Positions 8,177 to 17,713 of a DNA stretch of 64,000 bases are shown here, piece after piece. The stretch spans positions 1,984,001 to 2,048,000 of the forward strand of contig NZ_CP113975.1 of NCBI RefSeq assembly GCF_026870155.1, given 5' to 3'. The notes below the pieces were generated by a model. The model saw only the letters and a program-made list of their open reading frames with translations, did not search any database and was not told the DNA's origin. Source of the stretch: Flavobacterium marginilacus. GTDB taxonomy: Bacteria; Bacteroidota; Bacteroidia; Flavobacteriales; Flavobacteriaceae. Position 1 is the first letter of the stretch; each line of letters opens with the position of its first letter. Both the position numbers and the translations under genes were made by a program.

Positions 8177-10036
8177 TTAATCTTCCTCAATTTCAAATTC
8201 GGCATCTTTTTCCCAAATCTCCATTTCGCAGGGTTTGCAGTTGAATTTTAGTTTGTATTCCAATTCTCCCTGTTTCAGTACTAAAGGCTCTTTCAGTTTG
8301 CCTTCCATTGTGTCTTTATGGTATTTTGGACATTTGGCCAGCTCGTATTTGATGCAGTATTTGGTTGTCATCACACGAGATTTTCCGGGATCCCACTGCA
8401 GCTCAAATGCTTTTTCTATTTCGGTAACGCCGTGACGCTCATAGAATTTACGTGCCAGTTTGTTCGAAACGTTATACATGAAATCCAATTTGGTTTCTGG
8501 GTATGGATGACTTGTTTTTTCGATTTTGCGTTCTTCGCGTTTGTAGTTTTTCAAACGAGTTTCAGACAATTGTTCGTACACCGTTCTACGCATTTCATTG
8601 ATTTTTGAAATAGGTAAAAACCAATTATCCGAAAACTGAATCGTTATTTCATCGGCTGTGTAAGGTGTAAAACCTGTTTTTGCCAATTGTGCTTTGATGT
8701 TTTCTTCAATGGATTGATTGTTTTTGGTCTGCTCTTTTGGATGCGCCAATTGAACCGAACTTGTATTGCCGTCTTCATCGGTGGCAAGCAGTTCAAAACC
8801 AGTTTCGTTTTCGAACAATAACAAAGTAGTGCTTATTTTACGAACTGCACTGTCTTCACGTTCTACAATTCTGATGAAAGCAGCGTCATTGTTGCGGTAT
8901 ATAAAAGTTCCGTCTTTGATTTCTTTCAGACCATTTGGATATGCCAGACCATTTTCTGCTTTATTCACATAAATTCCTTCTGCTTCATTGTTATCGTTTA
9001 TGAAACAAAGTCCGTCACCATTATTGAGCAGTTCTCCATTTTCAATTTGGTAAGCGCCTCCAATGGTTTTAATTAATTTTCCGATGTATTGTCCTTTGGA
9101 TTTTGGACTTTCCCAAGAACCAATTGTATCGTGGCGTTCATTTACAAAATAATCGGTATAACCGCGGTTAAATGTACGGTTCAAAGCTGAATCAAAAGTG
9201 TAAGTGCATTTACCCGAAGAAGCTTTGGTATATTTGTCATTACCTTCAAGAAAATTATCCAGTTTTTGTCTAAGGTAGGACACGTTGTTTTTTACATAAA
9301 CGATGTCTTTCAAACGCCCTTCGATTTTGAAAGAGCAGACTCCGGCTTCCACCAAATTTGGAATTTCATTCGAAACATCAAAATCTTTGATAGAAAGTAA
9401 GTGGGTGCTTTTGATAAGTGTTTCTCCGTGGCCGTCAATAAGGTTGTAGGGCAAACGGCAGTTTTGCGCGCAGGAACCGCGATTAGCAGAACGTTCTCCA
9501 TTGGCAACACTCATGTAACAGTTTCCGCTGAAAGAAACGCATAAAGCTCCGGTTACAAAGAATTCCAATTCCACATCAGTAGCATTGCTGATTTCTTTGA
9601 TTTGGTGCAGATTCAGTTCGCGGGCCAAAACCACACGTTTGATTCCGGCATCGGCAAGGAATTTCATTTTGTCAGCGTCTCGGTTATTGGCCTGTGTACT
9701 CGCATGCAGAATGATAGGAGGAAGATCCATTTCCATGATTGCCATATCCTGAATAATCAATGCATCGACACCAATATCATACAATTTCCAGATCATCTGA
9801 CGGCAGGTTTCCAGTTCGTTGTCGTACAAAATGGTGTTGATTACCACAAAAACAGGAACATTGTACAGGTGAGCATATTCTACCAAAGCAGCAACATCTT
9901 CAATAGAGTTGGTAGCATTGGAACGCGCACCAAATTGAGGAGCACCCACATAAACAGCATCAGCCCCGCTGTTAATGGCTGCTATACCGTGAATTAAATC
10001 TTTTGCAGGCGCTAAAATTTCTATTTTCTTTTTCAT
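8177..10036 (-). CDS. U32-family protein (TrhP/RlhA-like hydroxylation factor)
   Basis: 619 residues. The N-terminal half is the U32 domain: I-L-A-P-A-K-D-L near the start, G-A-D-A-V-Y-V-G, then the family signature E-F-F-V-T-G-A-L-C-V-S-F-S-G-N-C near residue 160, with further Cys in G-S-C-A-Q-N-C-R. Four such cysteines are thought to hold an iron-sulfur cluster. Relatives TrhP (YegQ) and RlhA (YdcP) act in tRNA or 23S rRNA hydroxylation, although the family is often labelled collagenase. The C-terminal part has a further Cys-rich stretch (K-Y-C-I-K-Y-E-L-A-K-C-P and F-N-C-K-P-C). Which RNA is the target cannot be told. Confidence 0.9.
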   Translation of the reverse strand: MKKKIEILAPAKDLIHGIAAINSGADAVYVGAPQFGARSNATNSIEDVAALVEYAHLYNVPVFVVINTILYDNELETCRQMIWKLYDIGVDALIIQDMAIMEMDLPPIILHASTQANNRDADKMKFLADAGIKRVVLARELNLHQIKEISNATDVELEFFVTGALCVSFSGNCYMSVANGERSANRGSCAQNCRLPYNLIDGHGETLIKSTHLLSIKDFDVSNEIPNLVEAGVCSFKIEGRLKDIVYVKNNVSYLRQKLDNFLEGNDKYTKASSGKCTYTFDSALNRTFNRGYTDYFVNERHDTIGSWESPKSKGQYIGKLIKTIGGAYQIENGELLNNGDGLCFINDNNEAEGIYVNKAENGLAYPNGLKEIKDGTFIYRNNDAAFIRIVEREDSAVRKISTTLLLFENETGFELLATDEDGNTSSVQLAHPKEQTKNNQSIEENIKAQLAKTGFTPYTADEITIQFSDNWFLPISKINEMRRTVYEQLSETRLKNYKREERKIEKTSHPYPETKLDFMYNVSNKLARKFYERHGVTEIEKAFELQWDPGKSRVMTTKYCIKYELAKCPKYHKDTMEGKLKEPLVLKQGELEYKLKFNCKPCEMEIWEKDAEFEIEED

Positions 10037-10188
10037 CAGTCGATGATTTTTTTAATTTTTAAAAAGCGTGCAAAGGTCTTATAAAAATTCCAAGATTTCT
10101 AGCCTAAAGGGATTTTTTTTGAATGTAATATCAAAGTAATGACTGTATATAGTCCTGAAGATATCAAATCTACAATTTTGAGCAGGTT

Positions 10189-10641
10189 TTATTTAGGTTG
10201 AGTTGTATTGAGAATTTTAAATTCTAATGTATTATTTTTATTTAGTTTATAGCTGTAAATTGTTTTTCCTTCAACGTGCCCGTCACTGTAATCTACTATT
10301 ATCCATTCATCTGAAAGAATTTTGAAGTTTCCAAATTCCATTTTTCCTCCTAATGCTGGTTTCAATGGAATCAATTCTGGTTTTTTTTGTAAAGAATTTA
10401 TAATGAATTGTTCAGGTTTTTTTATTCCTCTTTCAGTTAATTTTAGTCCTTCGTATTCGGCATCAAACCAATAGGATTCTTTAAGATTAGCTTTGTTTAA
10501 TTCATTTTTTAAAGAATCATTTTTATGCTTTAATAATTCATTTTCAGATTTTAATTTCTCGTTATAGAGATTATTATCGTGATTTTGCCTTTCACAACTT
10601 AAAATTGAAATCGATAACAAGATTGTAATTAATGTTTTCAT
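10189..10641 (-). CDS. Small lipoprotein with coiled coil
   Basis: 150 residues. The N-terminus M-K-T-L-I-T-I-L-L-S-I-S-I-L-S-C-E is a lipoprotein signal with the lipid-anchoring Cys at residue 16. Residues 22-55 form a Lys/Glu/Asn-rich heptad pattern that looks like a coiled coil. The remainder is a small globular part with no recognised family. It is probably membrane-anchored on the periplasmic side. Function unknown. Confidence 0.7.
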   Translation of the reverse strand: MKTLITILLSISILSCERQNHDNNLYNEKLKSENELLKHKNDSLKNELNKANLKESYWFDAEYEGLKLTERGIKKPEQFIINSLQKKPELIPLKPALGGKMEFGNFKILSDEWIIVDYSDGHVEGKTIYSYKLNKNNTLEFKILNTTQPK

Positions 10642-10697
10642 TTTGTTTGACTTTTGTGCCGTTTAATGTTTTGGTTTCAAATCAGGAACCTTAATAA

Positions 10698-11120
10698 TTA
10701 AGCGTTTTGTGCAGTTGATTTTAATGTTGTTAATTCTAGATATATTAGCATACAAATAATTACTATTTCTCCTCCGAAATAGATTATTCCAATAACAGAT
10801 AATCTTGTAAAATTGTAAATTAACAGTCCGAATGTCAAACAGCAATAAAGCAAATTTGAAACAGCGATAATTTTAAGATACCGTTTCCATTTTTTAGTAT
10901 TAAAAAAAGCAAAGCATAAAGCAGAATAAATACTAAAAACTAATGCGATAATTGAAAGTACTGTTATTGTTTTAATAGGTATTCCAATATATTCATGCCA
11001 AGTTTTTAGGACTGCAAATAATAGAAAAGCAGTCAAAAAAGCACCACTGGCATCAATAAGAAAGATTTTCTTTGGTGTTTTTGCTAATTGTTTAATAATC
11101 TGCTGAATTCTATTTTTCAT
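10698..11120 (-). CDS. Four-helix membrane protein, unknown
   Basis: 140 residues with about four hydrophobic segments (residues 22-42, 50-72, 82-100, 108-130) and a basic N-terminus, M-K-N-R-I-Q-Q-I-I-K-Q-L. No enzyme motif is visible. The stop is 57 bases upstream of the lipoprotein start on the same strand, so the two may be cotranscribed. Confidence 0.65.
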   Translation of the reverse strand: MKNRIQQIIKQLAKTPKKIFLIDASGAFLTAFLLFAVLKTWHEYIGIPIKTITVLSIIALVFSIYSALCFAFFNTKKWKRYLKIIAVSNLLYCCLTFGLLIYNFTRLSVIGIIYFGGEIVIICMLIYLELTTLKSTAQNA

Positions 11121-11370
11121 TCGTGAATTTTAGCTTTACAAGAAACATAATAAAAGTGTAATTAATTTAAAATGAATATTTTACAAGTATTCGGCTAATT
11201 TAGTTTTTTTGTATAAATAATTGTAAGTGTATTTTGAATATTTCTTTAAAACAATAATTATCTCGTTTTTTAAAAGTTTTGGTGCCGTGGTGACGCCCAG
11301 AAAAGTTAAAGCTTAAACTTTGAAGTTTGAGTTTTAGAATTTCGTACTTTTAATAGAAAAAATCAAACTT

Positions 11371-12219
11371 ATGAATGCTCCAATTTCTATTGATAGAAAC
11401 GAAATTTTAAAACGCTATAAACCTATTGCGAAGCTCACGCATAAAGGCCTGCAGGGACACGCTCTGATAATTGGCGGTAGTTATGGAAAGATAGGAGCGG
11501 TGTGTCTGGCTGGTAAAGCTGCACTGAAAACTGGCTGTGGACTCGTAACTGCTTTTGTGCCAAAATGCGGTTATCAGATTGTTCAAATTTCAAATCCAGA
11601 ACTGATGGTAATAACCGATACTGATGAAAATCATCTTTCGGATATTCGTTTTGATTTAAAACCAAATGCCATTGGAATCGGCCCTGGAATGGGACTGCAT
11701 ATTGAAACTCAGAAAGCGTTTCATGATTTTTTGTCGAATAAAAGTGTTCCGATGGTTATTGATGCCGATGCATTAAATATTTTGGCGCATAATCCGTCTT
11801 GGATGGCGTTGGTCTCGCCTAAAACTATTTTGACACCGCATCCCAAAGAACTGGAACGGCTGATTGGTAAATGGCATTCGGAGGCTGAAATGTTTCAAAA
11901 AACTATTGCTTTTTCGTTAGTCAATCAAGTAATTATTGTAATGAAAGGAGCGCCGACTTACATCATAGACGGTGAAATGGTTTATCTCAACACTTCAGGA
12001 AATGCTGCACTGGCAACCGCAGGAAGCGGTGATGTGCTGACAGGGATAATTACCAGTCTTTTGGCACAGTCTTATAAGTCTTGTGATGCGGCTATACTTG
12101 GCGTATATCTGCATGGATTGACCGCTGATATTGCGCTGCCGGAAACAGGTTATCAGTCTTTTATTGCTTCATCAATTATTGACTATCTTGGGAAAGCGTA
12201 TTTGAGTTTGGAGTCTTAG
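11371..12219 (+). CDS. nnrD: ADP-dependent (S)-NAD(P)H-hydrate dehydratase
   Basis: 282 residues covering a single ribokinase-like NnrD/CARKD domain that repairs hydrated NADH and NADPH. Key motifs are [14 protein letters not shown] near residue 30, G-I-G-P-G-M-G near 105, L-T-P-H-P-K-E-L near 155 and [10 protein letters not shown] with the catalytic Asp near 219. The NnrE epimerase domain, often fused at the N-terminus, is absent. The gene stands alone on the plus strand between minus-strand genes. Confidence 0.93.
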   Translation: MNAPISIDRNEILKRYKPIAKLTHKGLQGHALIIGGSYGKIGAVCLAGKAALKTGCGLVTAFVPKCGYQIVQISNPELMVITDTDENHLSDIRFDLKPNAIGIGPGMGLHIETQKAFHDFLSNKSVPMVIDADALNILAHNPSWMALVSPKTILTPHPKELERLIGKWHSEAEMFQKTIAFSLVNQVIIVMKGAPTYIIDGEMVYLNTSGNAALATAGSGDVLTGIITSLLAQSYKSCDAAILGVYLHGLTADIALPETGYQSFIASSIIDYLGKAYLSLES

Positions 12220-12265
12220 GCTTGTTTAAACTGTTTAATCGTTTAAAGGTTTAAATTGTTTGCAA

Positions 12266-12302
12266 AAAAAGAGACAAGAATTAACTTGCCTCTTTGGAAT
12301 TC
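12266..12302. terminator. Hairpin terminator between convergent genes
   Basis: AAAGAG-A-CAAG / CTTG-C-CTCTTT hairpin preceded by an A-run, located between the convergent ends of nnrD and the gene at 12319. It could serve both strands. Confidence 0.6.
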
Positions 12303-12318
12303 TTTAAAAAAATGCAGT

Positions 12319-12798
12319 TTAATAATTATATGCAACAGCTTCTAATTGAGAATCAGTTTGATTGGTAATCACAACAAAAGGAAAGCCTTGTTTGGCAGCT
12401 TGTTTTTTTATTCTGGTTGAAGCATCTGCAATCCAATCAGATTTCATCTGTCCTTTTGGCTTGTGGATTGTAGTTTTCAAATCCGTTCCCTGATGTAAAC
12501 CGTTGGCCTGACTGTTTGTTATAATCTGTACATTTTTATATCCGGTTTTACCAGAAACATCTGCTTTGCGATTGTCAATAAGTATTGAATTTGTCTTCTT
12601 ATCAATCACTTTTTCAATAGCAAAAAGACTGATTTCGCTAACAGTACTGCTTCCTGGAAGCGAATAAAAAACAGTGTTGTCTTTTGTGGTAACATAATTT
12701 ACTTCTAGTTTTTCTCCATTTTGTTTTACAATAATGTGAGAATCAGCAAATATTAAAGAGGTAAATAAAGCAAGTGCAAGTGTGAATATCGTTTTCAT
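12319..12798 (-). CDS. Secreted protein of unknown function
   Basis: 159 residues from the Met at 12798, which starts a clean signal peptide, M-K-T-I-F-T-L-A-L-A-L-F-T-S-L-I-F-A; the frame is open 45 bases further but without signal features. The mature part begins H-I-I-V-K-Q-N-G-E and contains beta-rich repeats, then a Lys-rich C-terminal half with D-A-S-T-R-I-K-K-Q-A-A-K-Q-G-F. No family is recognised. It is probably periplasmic. Confidence 0.7.
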   Translation of the reverse strand: MKTIFTLALALFTSLIFADSHIIVKQNGEKLEVNYVTTKDNTVFYSLPGSSTVSEISLFAIEKVIDKKTNSILIDNRKADVSGKTGYKNVQIITNSQANGLHQGTDLKTTIHKPKGQMKSDWIADASTRIKKQAAKQGFPFVVITNQTDSQLEAVAYNY

Positions 12799-12869
12799 AT
12801 GTATGTTTGAATTTAAATTTAATTGTATAAAAGTCTGTTCCAAACCTGACAGGTTTCGAATAGCTGATT

Positions 12870-13187
12870 TTAGGCAGTTAAATAAAATTCAGGCGGTGGA
12901 TTTGTTAAATCCAAAATTACTGATTGTGGTATGGCATCCACTTTGCTAAAGTGCAGTTCAGTCGAAGGTATAATGTGAAAAGGAAAGCTGAAAGTTGCTG
13001 GGAAGTCTAAAACTATTTCGAATGTTTTTTCTTCCACTTCTGATTTTCCTTCAGGCACTGCTTCTTTTTTATCAGCAGCTTTCTTTTCGGAAGCTGTTTT
13101 TATAATAGTAGAAACAGACGGCGCTGCCCAAGTAAGGGTAAGCAGTAAGCAAACGGTATAAAATGCTATTTTGCGTGCTGTTTTCAT
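12870..13187 (-). CDS. Small exported protein, unknown
   Basis: 105 residues from the Met at 13187, chosen because M-K-T-A-R-K-I-A-F-Y-T-V-C-L-L-L-T-L-T-W is a signal or anchor sequence. A charged linker (about residues 30-55, Lys/Glu-rich) follows, then a hydrophobic beta-like C-terminus ending N-P-P-P-E-F. The frame stays open 108 bases upstream without signal character. No family is recognised. Confidence 0.6.
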   Translation of the reverse strand: MKTARKIAFYTVCLLLTLTWAAPSVSTIIKTASEKKAADKKEAVPEGKSEVEEKTFEIVLDFPATFSFPFHIIPSTELHFSKVDAIPQSVILDLTNPPPEFYLTA

Positions 13188-13587
13188 GTTGGTAAATTTA
13201 TGGGAAAGTCCAGTAAAATCAAAGGTTTTAACAGAATTTTGACTGTTTATGCATGCAATAATGAGAGGCTGAAAATTGAGATGCTTTTTAAGCATGATAC
13301 CCTGCTGAAAACTGGGGTGATCTTAAAATAATACTTAAAATTCTGGTATGACCCCTTGTTAAATTCAAGTAAGATGCTTTTGTTTGAAATAAATTTTAAT
13401 TGAAAGAATCGCGGCTAATTATTTTTCAATGGAGTGTTTTCATTTTTTTTAACTGGTGATTCTAGGAGTGCTTAATTTTTCGAAAGAAGTTATTGAAAAT
13501 TATAAAAACAGTTCTGGCTTGCATTTTGATATTTTATATTTGTCCTGTCAATTGCAATTGAAAGAAATGGGAACAAAAAGAAACATA
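13188..13587. other. Divergent intergenic region, no gene seen
   Basis: About 400 bases between two divergent small genes when both are started at their signal peptides. Open in-frame extensions of both genes cover parts of it but look non-coding. No repeat or RNA gene is seen. Confidence 0.5.
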
Positions 13588-14019
13588 ATGAAGAAGCTGT
13601 TTTTTATAACTGCTGTGATTTTTTTACTGCATAGCTGTAATAAAAAGCAGAACAAAACTTTTAGAAAATTTTACAAAGCTTCAAAAGGAGATTCAACAGC
13701 TTTTCTGTCAATGGTATTTACAGAAAATACATTTTATGGAGAATATGAAATCCGATACGGTCTTTTGGGGAAAGATTCAGGAGCCGTTAGAGGAAACAGG
13801 ATTGGTGATACTTTGCGGGGTGATTTTTGTTACAGATCGTATGGCGGCGATATAAAAAGAGCTCCTTTTGTTTTACTGCAGCGCAATCAGAAATTAAAAT
13901 TAGGAACAGGATCAATTTCAACTTATATGACAATACCTTTCTATGTAAAAGGAACATTGGAATTTAAAGACTCCGATTTTTTATTTGAACCAATAGATAA
14001 GAGTCAATTCGGAAAATGA
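13588..14019 (+). CDS. Small lipoprotein, unknown
   Basis: 143 residues from the Met at 13588. The start M-K-K-L-F-F-I-T-A-V-I-F-L-L-H-S-C-N is a lipoprotein signal with Cys at residue 17. The frame is open 132 bases upstream, but that part lacks signal features. The mature domain is beta-rich with several Gly-Asp/Gly-Asn turns (G-N-R-I-G-D-T-L-R-G-D-F), suggesting a small barrel. Function not recognised. Confidence 0.7.
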   Translation: MKKLFFITAVIFLLHSCNKKQNKTFRKFYKASKGDSTAFLSMVFTENTFYGEYEIRYGLLGKDSGAVRGNRIGDTLRGDFCYRSYGGDIKRAPFVLLQRNQKLKLGTGSISTYMTIPFYVKGTLEFKDSDFLFEPIDKSQFGK

Positions 14020-14028
14020 TTCTTTTTA

Positions 14029-14084
14029 AACCATTAAGATAGTAAGAAAAATTAAGCTTAATGATTCTTACTATCTTAATGGTT
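14029..14084. terminator. Bidirectional terminator, 20-bp perfect arms
   Basis: AACCATTAAGATAGTAAGAA at 14029-14048 is exactly inverted at 14065-14084, with T-runs outside. It separates two convergent genes. The same AACCATTAAG-type hairpin is common between flavobacterial genes in my experience. Confidence 0.8.
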
Positions 14085-14095
14085 AATTTTTTTAA

Positions 14096-16198
14096 TTAGT
14101 TTTTATATTTCCAGACCAATACATCGGCAGTTTTCATTGATGGTGTTCCAATGATTATTTCGGCATTGGCAGGGAGTTTCATTTCATACACCTTGTCAGA
14201 ATAATTGACTGCAATTCCAAAACCATCGCGGTATTCTGTCGTTACACCTTCTGGGTAATTTTCAATCGGAATGTTCTGCTGCTGATACAATTTAGTTAAA
14301 ACTTGTTTTTCAAGATCTCCTTTTTTTGAATCAACACCAATATAAGTCACAGTTCCTTTACCTAATTTACGAGAAGTAACTGCAGGTGTTCCGGCATAAA
14401 AGTCACCCTGAAAAGTTCCCCATACTTCTGTTCCTTTATTAGGTTTCAGTAAATCGCCCCAGCTTGTCCATTCAAATTCCTGATTGTTGAATTTGATTTT
14501 ATCAGGAGATTGCGGCATTAATAGATCATAAGATTCAATTTCAGAACCAATTAAATTCCACATCGGCTGATAAAATTTAGCTTCCCAAAGGTGTCCTTTT
14601 CGGTTTTGGATTCCTGTACGGCAGCTTAATACTAAGTTTCCGCCATTTTGTGCATACGCAGTTAGTTTATCAATCATCTGCTGGTCAATCATTTGATAGG
14701 CTGGGACAATTAATACAGGATAATTTGAAAAATTAGTAGTGTCACGTACAAAATCTACAGGAGCTCCAAACGATTTTACGGCTTTATAGTATTTTGTAAA
14801 ATGTCCTATTGTATTCCATTGATTGGTCTGTCTGTTTAATTCAATTCCCATTACATTATCAGCATTGAATAAAATTCCGGTTTTGCGTTGCAGATAAGCT
14901 TTTGGTAATTGCGCTTTGGCATCATATTTTTTGCGGAGCGTATTGATGTCTTTGATAAACTGGCTAAATTCCAATCCGCCGGTAGTAGGAGTAACACCGT
15001 CCGTTCCTACGATTCCGTAATGATACTGCTCGTAGCCGTATAAAGGTGCACGAAAACGGTAGGTACAGGTAAATTTGCTTCCGCCTGCGAATACATGCCA
15101 CAGCCACATGCGTATTGCTCCAGGTAATGGCTGCGGATTAATGCTTCCCCAGTTTACCTGTCCTGGCTGCAGTTCCATCACGCCGTAAGCGCCTTTCAGC
15201 GGACGGAAAAAATCATTAGACATCGGGATTCTGGAATACTCTCCAACGCGAAAGCCTTTTGGGCCAATGCCAAGATCACTGCCATAAACCATGTATCTGG
15301 TGTAGCTGACAAAATCAAGTTCTTTGCTCTGTCCTACATAACCCACATCATACATCGGAATATAATTGGAAGTAATCCATTGATTTGGATTTGAGAATTT
15401 ACGGATTTCTTTGGCCTGGTCGTCCAAGAAGGTTGCCGTTTCATTGTCGGCAAAACGGTAATGATCAAGCTGAGAGTGCAGATTCATTCCCCACACTGAA
15501 TGCAGCGGAATATTGATTTCGTCAAAACTGCTGTAAGTGCCGCTCCAGAAATTGTTGCCCCATGCTTCGTTAAGCGCGCTAATGGTTTTGTATTTGTCTT
15601 TCAGCCAGTCACGATAGCGTTGCGGAGCATCTTTTCCATAATCCAGAAAACGGCGTGGTTCATTATCAATCTGCCAGCCCATAATACGTTTGTCATTACC
15701 ATATCTTTTGGCGAGTTCTGCAATCATTTTCATCGAATAGGAGCGGTAGTAATTACTGGAGAAAGTGGCATGCTGGCGTGTGCCATGATCCATTTTGGTA
15801 CCGTCTTCATTAGTAGCAAGCACTTCAGGATGTTTGCGGACAAGCCATACAGGAGGTGTCGCGGTTGAAGTACACATAACAACTTTCAGGTGATATTTTT
15901 CGGCCAGTTCCAATGATTTATCGAGCCATTTGAAATCGTATTTTCCTTCTTCCGGCTCCAGTTGCGCCCAGGCGAATTCTCCAAAATGAGTGAATTCAAA
16001 ACCCATTTTTTCCATGTTTTGAAAGTCACGCTCCCATTGCGAAGGATCCCAATGTTCAGGATAATAGTAAACTCCCACAGAAGTTAAATCTTTTGCAGGG
16101 AAGAATTTTTCTAATTTTTGTGCAAATGAATTAGTACCTAAAAGGAGCACTAAAGACAGAAAGTATTGCTGATACAATGCTGTAAATTTATATTTCAT
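14096..16198 (-). CDS. GH42 beta-galactosidase, exported
   Basis: 700 residues from the Met at 16198; the frame is open 114 bases upstream but without signal features. A hydrophobic signal sequence (Y-F-L-S-L-V-L-L-L-G-T-N-S-F-A-Q) comes first. The GH42 TIM barrel opens with G-V-Y-Y-Y-P-E-H-W-D. The acid/base Glu lies in W-Q-I-D-N-E-P near residue 180 and the nucleophile Glu in Y-G-V-M-E-L-Q-P-G-Q near 341. A trimerisation-like domain and a C-terminal beta domain follow. It hydrolyses beta-galactosides, probably in the periplasm. A DUF1961 gene 1.7 kb away suggests pectin or galactan use. Confidence 0.92.
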   Translation of the reverse strand: MKYKFTALYQQYFLSLVLLLGTNSFAQKLEKFFPAKDLTSVGVYYYPEHWDPSQWERDFQNMEKMGFEFTHFGEFAWAQLEPEEGKYDFKWLDKSLELAEKYHLKVVMCTSTATPPVWLVRKHPEVLATNEDGTKMDHGTRQHATFSSNYYRSYSMKMIAELAKRYGNDKRIMGWQIDNEPRRFLDYGKDAPQRYRDWLKDKYKTISALNEAWGNNFWSGTYSSFDEINIPLHSVWGMNLHSQLDHYRFADNETATFLDDQAKEIRKFSNPNQWITSNYIPMYDVGYVGQSKELDFVSYTRYMVYGSDLGIGPKGFRVGEYSRIPMSNDFFRPLKGAYGVMELQPGQVNWGSINPQPLPGAIRMWLWHVFAGGSKFTCTYRFRAPLYGYEQYHYGIVGTDGVTPTTGGLEFSQFIKDINTLRKKYDAKAQLPKAYLQRKTGILFNADNVMGIELNRQTNQWNTIGHFTKYYKAVKSFGAPVDFVRDTTNFSNYPVLIVPAYQMIDQQMIDKLTAYAQNGGNLVLSCRTGIQNRKGHLWEAKFYQPMWNLIGSEIESYDLLMPQSPDKIKFNNQEFEWTSWGDLLKPNKGTEVWGTFQGDFYAGTPAVTSRKLGKGTVTYIGVDSKKGDLEKQVLTKLYQQQNIPIENYPEGVTTEYRDGFGIAVNYSDKVYEMKLPANAEIIIGTPSMKTADVLVWKYKN

Positions 16199-16397
16199 AA
16201 GAAAATATTTAGAAGTGTATGGATTACAAATATAAGTTTTTTGAAGAATGCTAAGGGGGAGAAAATCGTTTAATAGAAGGTCTAATTGGTTTAATTGTCT
16301 AATGATTTTCACATTTTAATTAAATTTTAGCGTCTTAGTTTCTTAGCATCCTAAAAGAAAATAGTTATTTGTAAGTTTGTAGTTCATGAATTGAATT

Positions 16398-17192
16398 ATG
16401 AGAAAACCACTTGAATTAAGAACAGTAAATGTTACGCGTTACATTTCACCGCTGCGGGAAGGCGGTTCACTGCCGGCTCTTGCCGAAGCTGATGATGATT
16501 TTAAATATGTTTTAAAATTCAGAGGTGCCGGGCATGGTGTAAAAGCCCTAATCGCCGAATTAATTGGCGGGGAAATCGCAAGAGTCCTAAACCTCAAAAT
16601 GCCTGAATTGGTGTTTGCTAACCTTGATGAAGCTTTTGGACGTACCGAAGCCGATGAGGAAATTCAGGATCTGCTTCAGGGCAGTCAGGGGCTGAATCTG
16701 GCTTTGCATTTTTTATCTGGAGCGATTACTTTTGATCCCGTGGTGACAAAACTTCCTGCGGATTTAGCTTCGCAGATTGTTTGGCTGGATGCTTTTATTA
16801 CCAATGTTGACCGTACTTTCAGAAATACTAATATGCTTATCTGGCACAAAGAATTATGGCTCATTGATCACGGTGCGTCATTGTATTTTCATCATTCATG
16901 GAACAGCTGGGAAGCGCATGCCAAAAGTCCTTTTGCATTAATAAAAGATCATGTTTTACTGCCGGAAGCAAGTCTGTTAAAAGAAACAGATAATGCTTTT
17001 AGAAAACTGCTCACCAAAGAAATCCTGCAGGATATTGTTAATTATATTCCAGAAGACTGGCTCCATTGGGAAGACAGTGAACAGACTCCAGACGAAATCA
17101 GAGCCGTTTACTTTCAGTTTTTATGGACTAGATTGAATCATTCAGAAATTTTTATAAACGAAGCCGAAAATGCAAGAGAAAAACTTATATGA
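16398..17192 (+). CDS. HipA-family kinase-like protein
   Basis: 264 residues, shorter than E. coli HipA (440), covering only the kinase-like fold. A nucleotide-binding Lys is likely in D-F-K-Y-V-L-K-F-R-G. The catalytic loop reads D-A-F-I-T-N-V-D-R-T-F-R-N-T-N near residue 130, and the metal-binding motif L-I-D-H-G follows near 151. HipA kinases phosphorylate protein targets such as GltX and can act as toxins. No HipB-like antitoxin is present; instead the stop overlaps the start of a DUF3037 gene by 23 bases, so the two are translationally coupled. Function inferred from fold only. Confidence 0.85.
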   Translation: MRKPLELRTVNVTRYISPLREGGSLPALAEADDDFKYVLKFRGAGHGVKALIAELIGGEIARVLNLKMPELVFANLDEAFGRTEADEEIQDLLQGSQGLNLALHFLSGAITFDPVVTKLPADLASQIVWLDAFITNVDRTFRNTNMLIWHKELWLIDHGASLYFHHSWNSWEAHAKSPFALIKDHVLLPEASLLKETDNAFRKLLTKEILQDIVNYIPEDWLHWEDSEQTPDEIRAVYFQFLWTRLNHSEIFINEAENAREKLI

Positions 17193-17553
17193 GTACGCCG
17201 TTATCCGCGTTGTGCCAAGGGTGGAGCGCGAAGAATTCCTGAACGTAGGAATTATTCTGTTTTGCAAAAAAGCAAAATTCATAAAAATGCTGTACTCGGT
17301 AAATGAAACTAAATTACTTATGTTTTCGGAAGATTTTGATTTGGAACAGCTCGAACTTAATTTAGAATCTTTTCAAAAAATTGTCAACGGAGGCAAAGCA
17401 GGCGGTCCTATAGGCGAGTTTGATATTCCGTCTCGTTTTCGATGGCTGACTGCTATCCGAAGCTCGGGCATACAAACCTCAAGACCGCATCCGGGTTTCT
17501 GTACGGATTTGGACGAAACCATTCAGCGGTTATTTGAAGAATTGGTTTTATAA
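17170..17553 (+). CDS. DUF3037 protein
   Basis: 127 residues. Opens with Y-E-Y-A-V-I-R-V-V-P-R-V-E-R-E-E-F-L-N-V-G, the DUF3037 signature, and ends with the family's R-P-H-P-G-F-C-T-D-L. Function unknown. Its start lies 23 bases inside the HipA-like gene in another frame. That pairing recurs in other bacteria as far as I recall, which suggests a partner or regulator of the kinase. Confidence 0.85.
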   Translation: MQEKNLYEYAVIRVVPRVEREEFLNVGIILFCKKAKFIKMLYSVNETKLLMFSEDFDLEQLELNLESFQKIVNGGKAGGPIGEFDIPSRFRWLTAIRSSGIQTSRPHPGFCTDLDETIQRLFEELVL

Positions 17554-17713
17554 TAGCTTTTAAAATGTTTTTACCACAAATTCCACAAATTAGCACTAAT
17601 TAATTTGTGAAAATCTCTGGCAAATAAATACAATAATCTTGAAATATTAATTCGGCTAACGAAATTAAAGGACTGCGATAGAAATTTATTGGTCTGAGAT
17701 AGAGTTTAAAACT

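Noticed and set aside
9602..9997. 131-residue frame opposite the U32-family gene
   Set aside because: Antisense shadow of a conserved coding region.
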